The translations under genes were made by a program, and so were the position numbers. Source: Hungatella effluvii (lineage in GTDB: Bacteria > Bacillota > Clostridia > Lachnospirales > Lachnospiraceae). From it: a DNA stretch of 64,000 bases. How positions within the stretch are numbered: the stretch's first letter is position 1; every line of letters begins with the position of its first letter. This document shows positions 44,518 to 51,942 of the stretch, in pieces. The notes beneath the pieces were generated by a model that saw nothing but the letters and a program-made list of their open reading frames with translations, was not told where the DNA came from and searched no databases. The DNA lies in the NCBI RefSeq assembly GCF_003201875.1, contig NZ_QJKD01000002.1:186001-250000 (forward strand), read 5' to 3'.

Positions 44518-45615
44518 CTAATTCGATTTCACTTCTTTCCAGTATTCATTATAAATAGAATCTACATCAGTTCCAAGATACTGAAAAACTTCGCAGTTTT
44601 TCAGAGAATCGGTATCCGGAAATACAGCCTTGTTGTTCTGAAGATCAGAATCAAGTAAATCAAAGGCACCCTTGTTCGGTGTCGGGTAGGTGATGTATTC
44701 AAAATTCTTCTTGGCGATTTCCGGGCGGCAGAGGAAATTAATCCATTTCTCTGCATTCTCCTTGTTCGGAGCGTTGGCCGGGATTACCCAGGAATCCAGC
44801 CAGAGATTGGTTCCCTCCTCGGGGATTACGTATTCCAGCGAGTAATCCAGTCCGAGATCGGCCACCTCCTGCTGAATGTAAAGCATTTCACCAGAGTAGA
44901 TGACACCCATGGCAGCTTCGCCGCCGATCATCTTGTCGCGGACCTGATCGATCACATACGCCTGAACCAGAGGCTTCTGCTTGATCAGTAAGTCTCTCGC
45001 CTCGGCAATTTCCGCCTCATTGGTGGTATTCATCGAGTAGCCCAGAGATTTTAGCGCTACCATGAACGCATCGCGGACGCTGTCCTGCATCAGGATATTG
45101 TCCTTAAATTTCTCATCCCATAAATCGGACCACTTCGTCGGTGCATCCTCCGGGGACACCATGCTGGTGTTATAGAGGATTCCCACGGTACCCCAGCAGT
45201 AAGGAACGGAATATTTGTTGTCCGGGTCAAAGCTCCTGGACATATCCATATACTTGGAATCAATTTCTTTAATGTTAGGAACATTGTCAAAATTGATTTC
45301 AGCAAGCATGTTATTCTCGATCATCTTCTGAATCATATAATCGGATGGGCAGACTGCGTCGTATTTCACGCCGCCGGCTTCAATGACCGGGTACATCTCT
45401 TCATTAGTCTCAAACATATCGTAAATAACCTTGATCCCGGTCTCTTCTTCAAACTGGGAAATGACATCCTCGTCAATATACTCCCCCCAGTTGTAAACGT
45501 AAACTTCTCCGGCGCCTCCTGCTTTTTCGGCAGATTTGCCGCAGCCGCTCATGGTGACGGCGGATAATGCGGCCACGGCCAGGACGGCCATGATGGAACA
45601 AAATCTCTTTTTCAT
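44518..45615 (-). CDS. potD: Spermidine/putrescine-binding lipoprotein PotD
   Basis: This 365-residue receptor binds polyamines outside the cell and delivers them to PotBC. It has a signal peptide with lipobox MSGC (Cys25), then the PotD/PotF domain starting VYVYNWGEYIDEDVISQFEEE split by the typical NWGEYI. Other hallmarks are DAVCPSDYMIQKMIENNM, PYCWGTVGILYN and LWLDSWVIPANAPNKENAE. AAAGGAGACAG precedes the ATG. It is the fourth gene of the minus-strand operon XRE-cupin regulator, potA, potB, potC, potD. The binding fold and gene order make polyamine import very likely. Confidence 0.95.
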   Translation of the reverse strand: MKKRFCSIMAVLAVAALSAVTMSGCGKSAEKAGGAGEVYVYNWGEYIDEDVISQFEEETGIKVIYDMFETNEEMYPVIEAGGVKYDAVCPSDYMIQKMIENNMLAEINFDNVPNIKEIDSKYMDMSRSFDPDNKYSVPYCWGTVGILYNTSMVSPEDAPTKWSDLWDEKFKDNILMQDSVRDAFMVALKSLGYSMNTTNEAEIAEARDLLIKQKPLVQAYVIDQVRDKMIGGEAAMGVIYSGEMLYIQQEVADLGLDYSLEYVIPEEGTNLWLDSWVIPANAPNKENAEKWINFLCRPEIAKKNFEYITYPTPNKGAFDLLDSDLQNNKAVFPDTDSLKNCEVFQYLGTDVDSIYNEYWKEVKSN

Positions 45616-45664
45616 AATCTGTCTCCTTTTAAATGATCTTAATAAATGATCTTAATAAATGATC

Positions 45665-46456
45665 TTAATGTTTCTTCCGTTTCGGTGCAAAGTTGGTAAT
45701 CAGTAAGAGAATCAGCACTGTTAAGAAGATGATGGTGGACAGCGCGTACATGGATGGCTTGATGCCGCGGCGTACTTCGCTGTATATTAACGTGGATAAG
45801 GTGTTGATGCCGGCGCCGCGGGTAAAATGGGTGATGATGAAATCATCCAGCGACATGGTGAAGGCCAGCAGAAAACCGGAGAGCACGCCCGGAAGGATAT
45901 CCGGAAATACAACCTTGAAAAAGGCGTAGACCGGAGTTGCGCCCAAATCCATGGCGGCCTCATAAGTACTCTTATCCGTTTGTTTTAACTTCGGCATGAC
46001 ACTTAAAATGACATACGGAATGTTAAAGGTAATATGTGCAATCAGAATCGTTTTAAACCCGAGGGAGATTCCGAAGGCGATAAATGCCAGCATCAGGGAG
46101 ATGCCGGTCACAATATCTGCGTTCAGCATGGGAATATTGGTGATTCCCATCACAATACTGCGGGGAACACGCTTCATATTATTAATGGCAATAGCTGCCG
46201 CCGTGCCGATGATGACCGCGATGATCGAAGACAGAAAGGCGATCAGCAGCGTATTGTAGAGCGCTGTCATGATGGTACTGCTGGAAAACAGCTCCGTGTA
46301 CCACCGTGTGGTAAAGCCGCCCCACTGAGTCCTGGACTTGGAGCTGTTAAAAGACAGCACCGTCATGGTCGCAATCGGAGCGTACAAAAATACCAGGATG
46401 AGGACCAGATAAAAGTCCTGAACAAAACGTTTGAGTATACCAGTCTTTTTGCCCAT
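45665..46456 (-). CDS. potC: Polyamine ABC permease PotC
   Basis: This 263-residue membrane permease forms the polyamine channel with PotB. It has six predicted helices and the EAA loop YEAAMDLGATPVYAFFKVVF near residue 162, which contacts PotA. The segment SFNSSKSRTQWGGFTTRWY is typical of PotC. The ATG at 46456 overlaps the potB stop by 1 bp (TGATG), so translation is coupled. The gene is followed after 49 bp by potD; a short direct repeat of GATCTTAATAAAT lies in that gap (45639-45668). Confidence 0.95.
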   Translation of the reverse strand: MGKKTGILKRFVQDFYLVLILVFLYAPIATMTVLSFNSSKSRTQWGGFTTRWYTELFSSSTIMTALYNTLLIAFLSSIIAVIIGTAAAIAINNMKRVPRSIVMGITNIPMLNADIVTGISLMLAFIAFGISLGFKTILIAHITFNIPYVILSVMPKLKQTDKSTYEAAMDLGATPVYAFFKVVFPDILPGVLSGFLLAFTMSLDDFIITHFTRGAGINTLSTLIYSEVRRGIKPSMYALSTIIFLTVLILLLITNFAPKRKKH

Positions 46457-47268
46457 CAAAATGCAGTCCCCTCCCCATTTTTATCGTATTTGGCGATCAG
46501 CGCCATACTGATTAAGATAAATATCATCATGACAAGAGAGAGGCCGGAACCCAGGTTCCAGTTGCTTCCCTTGGTAAATTCCTGCTCGATGACATTGCCG
46601 ATTAAGAGGATCTTGCTTCCGCCCAGTAAATTGGAGATAACGAAGGTGGTAAGCGCCGGCACAAACACCATGGTGATTCCGCTGACGATCCCCGGGATGC
46701 TTAACGGGAGCAGGATGCGGAACAGGATCTGAAAAAAGTTGGCTCCCAGGTCCTGGGCGGCATTTATGACGTTGTCATCGATCTTGGACAGTACATTATA
46801 AATAGGAAGAACCATAAATGGCAGGAAGTTGTATACCATGCCGAGAATAATGGCTCCCGGTGTGTTGATTAAGCCCTGGGTCGGCAGGTGGAGCGCCGAT
46901 AAAATTCCGTTGATCACTCCGTTCTTCTCCAGAAGCGTCTGCCATGCCAGCGTGCGCAGCAGGAAATTCATCCACATCGGCAGAATGAATATGAAGACGA
47001 TAAAGCTGCCCTGGCCGATGCCCCGCGACCGGAGAATGAGGGCCAGCGGATAGGCGAGGATGAGACAGATAATAGTGCTGACGAAGGACAGCCCGAGGGA
47101 CAGCCACAATGCCTTGGAGTGTTCCGCCGTGGCGATGGATAAGACATTCGCCAGAGTGAACGCCCCGCTTCTGTCTGTCAGACCATAAAATACGATCAAA
47201 GCCAGCGGAATGATGGTGAAACCGATCATCCACATGAGATAGGGACCGGATAATAATTTCTTACTCAT
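46456..47268 (-). CDS. potB: Polyamine ABC permease PotB
   Basis: This 270-residue permease is the PotC partner. It has six predicted helices and the PotB-typical [20 protein letters not shown] segment and an EAA-like loop, [21 protein letters not shown]. The start at 47268 ([11 protein letters not shown]) is preferred; it overlaps the end of potA by 8 bp. A start at 47289 is possible but extends further into potA. The gene is coupled to potC through a TGATG junction. Confidence 0.93.
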   Translation of the reverse strand: MSKKLLSGPYLMWMIGFTIIPLALIVFYGLTDRSGAFTLANVLSIATAEHSKALWLSLGLSFVSTIICLILAYPLALILRSRGIGQGSFIVFIFILPMWMNFLLRTLAWQTLLEKNGVINGILSALHLPTQGLINTPGAIILGMVYNFLPFMVLPIYNVLSKIDDNVINAAQDLGANFFQILFRILLPLSIPGIVSGITMVFVPALTTFVISNLLGGSKILLIGNVIEQEFTKGSNWNLGSGLSLVMMIFILISMALIAKYDKNGEGTAF

Positions 47269-48337
47269 TGACTCCCACGGCCTCCTCATCCTCTGAAGCC
47301 GGTTTGTTCATGATCTGGATGTCGAATGGATCCACGTGGATATCCACTTCCTGTCCGACCGGGAACATATCCGTGCTGTGTACGAGCCACTCGAAGCCAT
47401 CCGGTGTGGTGACTTCCATCTCGTAGTGAACGCCTTTGAAGATTAAATGGGTTACGACGCCTGAGATCGAGCCCTGTCCGGGAGCCACTAAATCGATGTC
47501 CTCCGGACGGATTACCACGTCAACCGGCTTGTTGTTGCCAAAGCCCCTATCGACACAGACAAACTTCGCGCCAAAGATTTCCACCAGCTCATCCCGGATC
47601 ATGATGCCGGGAACGATGTTGCTTTCCCCGATAAAATCCGCCACAAAGGCATTTTCCGGTTCATTATAGATGCTTTCCGGAGATCCCATCTGCTGGATAT
47701 AGCCCTGGTTCATGACGACGATGGTGTCGGACATGGTGAGGGCTTCCTCCTGGTCATGGGTCACGTAGATAAAGGTGATTCCCAGTTCATTCTTTAAACG
47801 GATCAGCTCATACTGCATATCCTGGCGGAGCTTTAAGTCAAGCGCTCCCAGCGGTTCGTCGAGGAGCAGGACGCGGGGCTCATTGACGATGGCGCGTGCA
47901 ATGGCGATTCGCTGCTGCTGGCCGCCGCTTAAGGAGTCCACGGTACGGTTTTCGAAGCCGTCTAAGTTCACCAGCTTTAAGGCGTACTTGATCTTATCCT
48001 GGATATACGTCTTCGGTTTGTTTTTGATCTTTAGTCCGAATGCGATATTTTCCGCAATGGACATATGGGTGAACAGCGCGTATTTCTGGAATACGGTGTT
48101 CAGCTGGCGTTTATTTGGCGGAAGGCTGGTGATGTCCTGGCCGTCAAAGATGACCGTGCCCTGATCCGGCCGTTCGAATCCGCCGATAATCCGGAGCGTT
48201 GTGGTTTTACCGCAGCCGCTGGGTCCAAGCAGTGTGACAAATGTATTTTCCTTTACGGAAAGATTTAAATCGTCCAGCACAACCGTGCCGTCAAATGCCT
48301 TCGTAATGTTTTTTAAATCAATTAATGGCTGACCCAT
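47261..48337 (-). CDS. potA: Polyamine ABC transporter ATP-binding protein PotA
   Basis: This 358-residue ATPase powers polyamine import. The ABC domain shows the Walker [13 protein letters not shown], signature [14 protein letters not shown], Walker [14 protein letters not shown] and switch THDQEEAL. The C-terminal TOBE domain covers about residues 270-345. The length matches E. coli PotA (378) closely. The ATG lies 10 bp after AGGAGGA, which is the end of the 55-nt leader repeat at 48347-48401. It follows the XRE-cupin gene on the same strand by 70 bp, and that gap is almost entirely the repeat. Thus the repeat sits inside the operon, exactly where it could set potABCD expression independently of the regulator gene. 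Confidence 0.95.
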   Translation of the reverse strand: MGQPLIDLKNITKAFDGTVVLDDLNLSVKENTFVTLLGPSGCGKTTTLRIIGGFERPDQGTVIFDGQDITSLPPNKRQLNTVFQKYALFTHMSIAENIAFGLKIKNKPKTYIQDKIKYALKLVNLDGFENRTVDSLSGGQQQRIAIARAIVNEPRVLLLDEPLGALDLKLRQDMQYELIRLKNELGITFIYVTHDQEEALTMSDTIVVMNQGYIQQMGSPESIYNEPENAFVADFIGESNIVPGIMIRDELVEIFGAKFVCVDRGFGNNKPVDVVIRPEDIDLVAPGQGSISGVVTHLIFKGVHYEMEVTTPDGFEWLVHSTDMFPVGQEVDIHVDPFDIQIMNKPASEDEEAVGVNE

Positions 48338-48346
48338 GACCCTTTA

Positions 48347-48401
48347 TCCTCCTCGTTATGAGCACTTAGCGGACGTCTTTTGGCCGCTTACGTGCGATAC
48401 A
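48347..48401 (-). repeat. Conserved 55-nt leader repeat, copy 2 (before potA)
   Basis: Read on the minus strand, this element is 51/55 identical to 24811-24865. The hairpin is GCAC-gta-AGCGG, loop CCAAAAGACGT, CCGCT-aa-GTGC, followed by TCATAACGAGGAGGA, which includes the potA ribosome site. Two of the four differences fall in the apical part, where the upper base pair of copy 1 is lost. It begins 7 bp after the stop codon of the regulator gene. Confidence 0.75.
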
Positions 48402-48407
48402 TGTAAT

Positions 48408-48941
48408 TTAAAAGCTGGGCGGAGAGCTGACCCAGATTAAGACTGCGCCGGCCTTGCTGCTTAAATAGTGCTTTTTATCTGAAACAAAGTAAAAGGATTC
48501 CCCTTTTTTCGCTTTATATGTCTTGCTTCCTATATGAATGGAGATATTTCCCTGCAGGACGTAGCCAAACTCTTCTCCCTCATGCGGATTGTCGGGGTAC
48601 GTTTCCCCGCCCGGCTCCAGTGTCAGAAGAATCGGCTCCATCATGTTCTTCTGTGCGTTGGGAATGATCCATTTGATCTCATTTTTCAGTTCCAGATCGT
48701 GCTTTTCAAAGTAATCTGTCTTTCCAAAGACGATCTGCTCCTCCGGAGTCTCGTTAAAGAACTCTCCGATGGAGGTCCCAAGGCACTGCAGGATGTCCAT
48801 GAGAGTCGCGATGGAGGGGGAAGTTAAGTCCCTTTCCAGCTGGGAAATGAATCCCTTTGACAGCTCTGCACGGTCTGCCAGCTCTTCCTGGGTTAGGCCT
48901 TTTAAGATCCGAAGTTCTTTTAATTTCGCACCGATATCCAT
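48408..48941 (-). CDS. XRE-family regulator with cupin domain (PuuR-like)
   Basis: This 177-residue protein has an N-terminal XRE/Cro-type helix-turn-helix (LKELRILKGLTQEELADRAE and SKGFISQLERDLTSPSIATL, residues about 6-60) and a C-terminal cupin domain (about 105-175) with HEGEEFGYVLQG. This is the PuuR-like layout of polyamine-responsive repressors. AGGAGG lies before the ATG. It heads the operon with potABCD, so control of polyamine import and of itself is the likely job. AT-rich inverted repeats upstream are candidate binding sites. Confidence 0.92.
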   Translation of the reverse strand: MDIGAKLKELRILKGLTQEELADRAELSKGFISQLERDLTSPSIATLMDILQCLGTSIGEFFNETPEEQIVFGKTDYFEKHDLELKNEIKWIIPNAQKNMMEPILLTLEPGGETYPDNPHEGEEFGYVLQGNISIHIGSKTYKAKKGESFYFVSDKKHYLSSKAGAVLIWVSSPPSF

Positions 48942-48972
48942 ACGCTCCTCCTTTTAATAAATATAAGCCTGG

Positions 48973-49018
48973 AGTTTAGTTATACTAACTGATGATAATA
49001 ATAACTAAAAAGTTTAGT
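48973..49018. promoter_or_regulatory. Candidate operators of the polyamine regulator
   Basis: Two related AT-rich palindromes lie 32-77 bp upstream of the regulator start: TTAGT-tat-ACTAA (48976-48988) and ACTAAA-aag-TTTAGT (49004-49018, arms of 6). They share the half site ACTAA/TTAGT. Their position in the promoter region suggests binding by the XRE-cupin regulator. Confidence 0.5.
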
Positions 49019-49150
49019 AATAATAAACACACGGCAAAATACATTATACCGGATTTTATCCGTATGTCAATAGTTTCTCCTTAACAAAAATACATTTTTA
49101 TGATATGATATTTTTAGTTTATACAAGGAACAATCCAGGAGGACGCGAAT

Positions 49151-50209
49151 ATGAAAGGAAAGTATATGGCATACGTAGGTTCCTACTCCTACAACGGCCA
49201 GGCAAAAGGGATTACGGTGTACGATGTGGACGTGGCCAAAGGCCGTTTTATACCGAGATGCGAGATGGAAGTGGACAACTCTTCCTATGTCATCGCATCG
49301 AACGACGGAAAGACCCTGTACTCCATCGCGGACGAGGGTGTCGTATCATTCCGGATTCATGAGAACGGGGCGATTACAAGACTGAATTCCGCTAATATCA
49401 AGGGAATGAGGGGCTGCCATCTGTCTACAGACGATAAGGACAAGTATATATTTGTATCCGGATACCACGACGGGAAGTCCACAGTGCTGAGACTGAACCC
49501 GGACGGAACGGTGGGTGACATCGTAGATGGAGTGTTCCACAAGGGACTGGGCAGCGTGGCGGAGAGAAACTTCCGTCCGCACGTAAGCTGTACGAGAAGA
49601 ACGCCGGATGGCAGATTCGTTATGGTGGCCGATTTAGGGATCGACCAGGTAAAGATTTACCGGTTTGATGAAAAAGAGGAGAAACTTATGCTGGTGGATG
49701 CGCTCCGCTGTGAGCTGGAATCCGCGCCCAGATGCTTCCGGTTCAGCTCAGATGGTAAATTCTTCTATCTTTTATATGAATTAAAGAACGTAATCGACGT
49801 TTACTCCTACGAGACGGGCGAGCGCCAGCCGAAGATCGAGAAGATACAGACCATCTCCACGACAGGGCCGAAGGCATTATCCCAACTGACCGCTGCCAGC
49901 TCCATGCGCTTATCCACCGATGAGAAGCACATGTTCTGCGGCAACGCCGGCGATAACACGGTAACGGTCTATGACCGCGATTCAAAGACCGGCCTTTTGG
50001 ATTATATCTGCTGTCTTCCCATCAGCGGCAGTTACCCGAAAGACATCTGTGTATTCCCGGATGATAAGCACATTGCTTCCATCAACCATGATAACGGCAG
50101 TATCACATTCTTTTCCGTGGACTACAAAAAGGGTCTGCTGATCATGAACGGCAAGGAAATCAGAGTCAATGAACCCAACAGCTGCGTGATCGTAAAGGTC
50201 AGCGACTGA
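49151..50209 (+). CDS. Lactonase-family seven-bladed beta-propeller protein
   Basis: This 352-residue protein belongs to the 6-phosphogluconolactonase/YbhE-YkgB lactonase family. It shows repeated blade segments such as MAYVGSYSYNGQAKGITVYD at the start, SGYHDGKSTVLRLNPDGTVG, RPHVSCTRRTPDGRFVMVAD and AGDNTVTVYDRDSKTGLLDY. The H-x-x and R-x-PDGR-x-V...D-GxD pattern of the family is visible. Family members hydrolyse sugar lactones, but many are untested. There is no signal peptide. CAGGAGG precedes the ATG. The gene is followed by a terminator, so it is separate from aroC downstream. A role next to rpiB in pentose-phosphate metabolism is plausible only as inference. Confidence 0.85.
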   Translation: MKGKYMAYVGSYSYNGQAKGITVYDVDVAKGRFIPRCEMEVDNSSYVIASNDGKTLYSIADEGVVSFRIHENGAITRLNSANIKGMRGCHLSTDDKDKYIFVSGYHDGKSTVLRLNPDGTVGDIVDGVFHKGLGSVAERNFRPHVSCTRRTPDGRFVMVADLGIDQVKIYRFDEKEEKLMLVDALRCELESAPRCFRFSSDGKFFYLLYELKNVIDVYSYETGERQPKIEKIQTISTTGPKALSQLTAASSMRLSTDEKHMFCGNAGDNTVTVYDRDSKTGLLDYICCLPISGSYPKDICVFPDDKHIASINHDNGSITFFSVDYKKGLLIMNGKEIRVNEPNSCVIVKVSD

Positions 50210-50228
50210 TTGCAGAAAATGGTATTTG

Positions 50229-50276
50229 AAAACCGGGGACCGGTCCGTTTGCACAATGGACGCGGGCCCCGGTTTT
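50229..50276 (+). terminator. Terminator of the lactonase-family gene
   Basis: AAAACCGGGG pairs with CCCCGGTTTT and inner GTCC with GGAC. The stem lies about 20 bp after the stop codon and ends in TTTT. Confidence 0.8.
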
Positions 50277-50303
50277 AAAAGCTGAGATAAGGAGAGATCA
50301 TAC

Positions 50304-51428
50304 ATGGCAGGATCAACACTGGGGACCATACTGAAGGTAACAACCTGGGGAGAATCACACGGAAAGGGAATTGGCGTCGTGGTGGACGGATGTCCGGCGG
50401 GGCTTCCGCTCACGGAAGAAGACATTCAGGCGTGTTTAGACCGCAGAAAACCGGGGCAGAGCCGTTTCACTACCAAACGCCAGGAGGCGGACCGGGTGGA
50501 AATCCTTTCCGGAGTGTTTGAGGGGAAGACGACGGGAACACCGATTTCCATGGCTGTGATGAATACGGACCAGAGATCGAGGGATTACGGGAACATCATG
50601 GAGGTGTACCGTCCCGGCCATGCGGATTATACCTTTGACGAGAAGTACGGATTCCGGGATTACCGGGGCGGCGGCCGTTCCTCAGGCCGGGAGACTATCG
50701 GCCGTGTGGCTGCGGGAGCCATTGCGGCAAAGCTATTAAAGAGCCTGGGTATTACGGTATGCGCCTATACGAAGGCGGTAGGACCGTACGAAGCGGATCC
50801 CGCACAGTTCGATCCGGAAGAGATGTACAGAAACCGTCTCTACATGCCGGATGCAGGAGCCGCTGCTTTAGCCGAAGCGTATTTGGACCGTATGATGTCG
50901 GAGTGCAACTCTGTAGGCGGCGTGGTGGAGTGCGTGATCGACGGACTTCCTGCCGGAGTGGGTGATCCGGTCTTTGAAAAGTACGACGCATCTCTGGCAA
51001 AAGCCATCCTGTCCATCGGGGCCGTGAAGGGCTTTGAGATCGGAGACGGATTCCAGGCCGCGAAGTCGGTCGGTTCGGAAAACAACGACGCGTTTCGCAT
51101 GGACGAATCCGGTAAGATAAAGAAGGAGACGAACCACGCGGGAGGAATCCTGGGCGGCATCAGCGACGGAAGCCGGGTCGTGCTGCGGGCGGCCTTCAAA
51201 CCGACGCCGTCTATTGCACAGCAGCAGAAGACCGTGACGCGCGGTATGGAGGAGACGGATATCGAGATCAAAGGCCGTCACGACCCGATTATCGTACCGC
51301 GGGCCGTGGTGGTGGTGGAAGCGATGGCGGCGCTGACTACGGCGGACTTACTCCTTCTGTCCATGACATCCAGACTGGACCGGATTCAGGGATTTTTCGG
51401 AACACCAAATTATGAAACATACAATTAA
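50304..51428 (+). CDS. aroC: Chorismate synthase
   Basis: This 374-residue enzyme makes chorismate from 5-enolpyruvylshikimate-3-phosphate with reduced FMN, the last shared step of aromatic biosynthesis. All three family signatures are visible: GESHGKGIGVVVDGCPAGL at the start (conserved His17-region), GRSSGRETIGRVAAGAIAAKLL near residue 130, and the C-terminal RHDPIIVPRAVVVVEAM. Length is normal (350-400). AAGGAG precedes the ATG. No other shikimate-pathway gene is adjacent; rpiB follows after 37 bp, which is an unusual partner. Confidence 0.97.
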   Translation: MAGSTLGTILKVTTWGESHGKGIGVVVDGCPAGLPLTEEDIQACLDRRKPGQSRFTTKRQEADRVEILSGVFEGKTTGTPISMAVMNTDQRSRDYGNIMEVYRPGHADYTFDEKYGFRDYRGGGRSSGRETIGRVAAGAIAAKLLKSLGITVCAYTKAVGPYEADPAQFDPEEMYRNRLYMPDAGAAALAEAYLDRMMSECNSVGGVVECVIDGLPAGVGDPVFEKYDASLAKAILSIGAVKGFEIGDGFQAAKSVGSENNDAFRMDESGKIKKETNHAGGILGGISDGSRVVLRAAFKPTPSIAQQQKTVTRGMEETDIEIKGRHDPIIVPRAVVVVEAMAALTTADLLLLSMTSRLDRIQGFFGTPNYETYN

Positions 51429-51465
51429 CAGGACCATACAATCAATCAAAACAGGAGAGAAGAAA

Positions 51466-51921
51466 ATGAAAATAGCAATAGGAAATGACCATACAGCCCT
51501 TGAGATGAAGAATGAGATGAAGAAGTTTCTGGAGGAAAAGGGATACGAAGTAATCGATTACGGCACGAATTCCACGGAGAGCTGCGACTACCCGGTTTAC
51601 GGAGAAAAGGTGGGCAGCGCGGTGGCAAACGGCGAGGCGGATCTGGGGCTCGCCATCTGCGGAACCGGCGTAGGCATTTCGCTGGCCTGCAACAAGGTAA
51701 AGGGAATCCGCTGCTGCGTCTGCAGTGAGCCGTATACGGCAAAGCTTTCCAGAATGCACAACGATTCCAACGTCCTTGCCTTCGGCGCCAGAGTGATCGG
51801 TGTGGAGATGGCGAAGATGATAACGGAAGAATGGCTAAATGCAGAATACGAAGGCGGAAGACACCAGAGACGTGTGGACCAGGTGATGGATATCGAGAGA
51901 CGTAACCAGAACGCGCTGTAG
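51466..51921 (+). CDS. rpiB: Ribose-5-phosphate isomerase B family protein
   Basis: This 151-residue protein of the RpiB/LacAB family interconverts ribose 5-phosphate and ribulose 5-phosphate or related sugar phosphates. It begins MKIAIGNDHTALEMKNEMKK, with the D-H pair of the active site. It has GADLGLAICGTGVGISL-like catalytic-cysteine context (Cys in AICGTG) and HNDSNVLAFGARVIG near the C-terminus. CAGGAGAG lies before the ATG at 51466; the open frame extends upstream into aroC but without a ribosome site. Substrate could also be allose-6-phosphate or galactose-6-phosphate, since these related enzymes share the motifs. Confidence 0.94.
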   Translation: MKIAIGNDHTALEMKNEMKKFLEEKGYEVIDYGTNSTESCDYPVYGEKVGSAVANGEADLGLAICGTGVGISLACNKVKGIRCCVCSEPYTAKLSRMHNDSNVLAFGARVIGVEMAKMITEEWLNAEYEGGRHQRRVDQVMDIERRNQNAL

Positions 51922-51942
51922 TCCGGTGTATGGTATGAACGG

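Noticed and set aside
45639..45668. Direct repeat GATCTTAATAAAT between potC and potD
   Set aside because: About two short AT-rich copies only; best seen as a local tandem duplication, not a CRISPR or regulatory array.
46034..46732. 232-codon plus-strand open frame
   Set aside because: It runs antisense to potC and potB, whose EAA loops and helices are clear; its sequence is low-complexity with no start signal.
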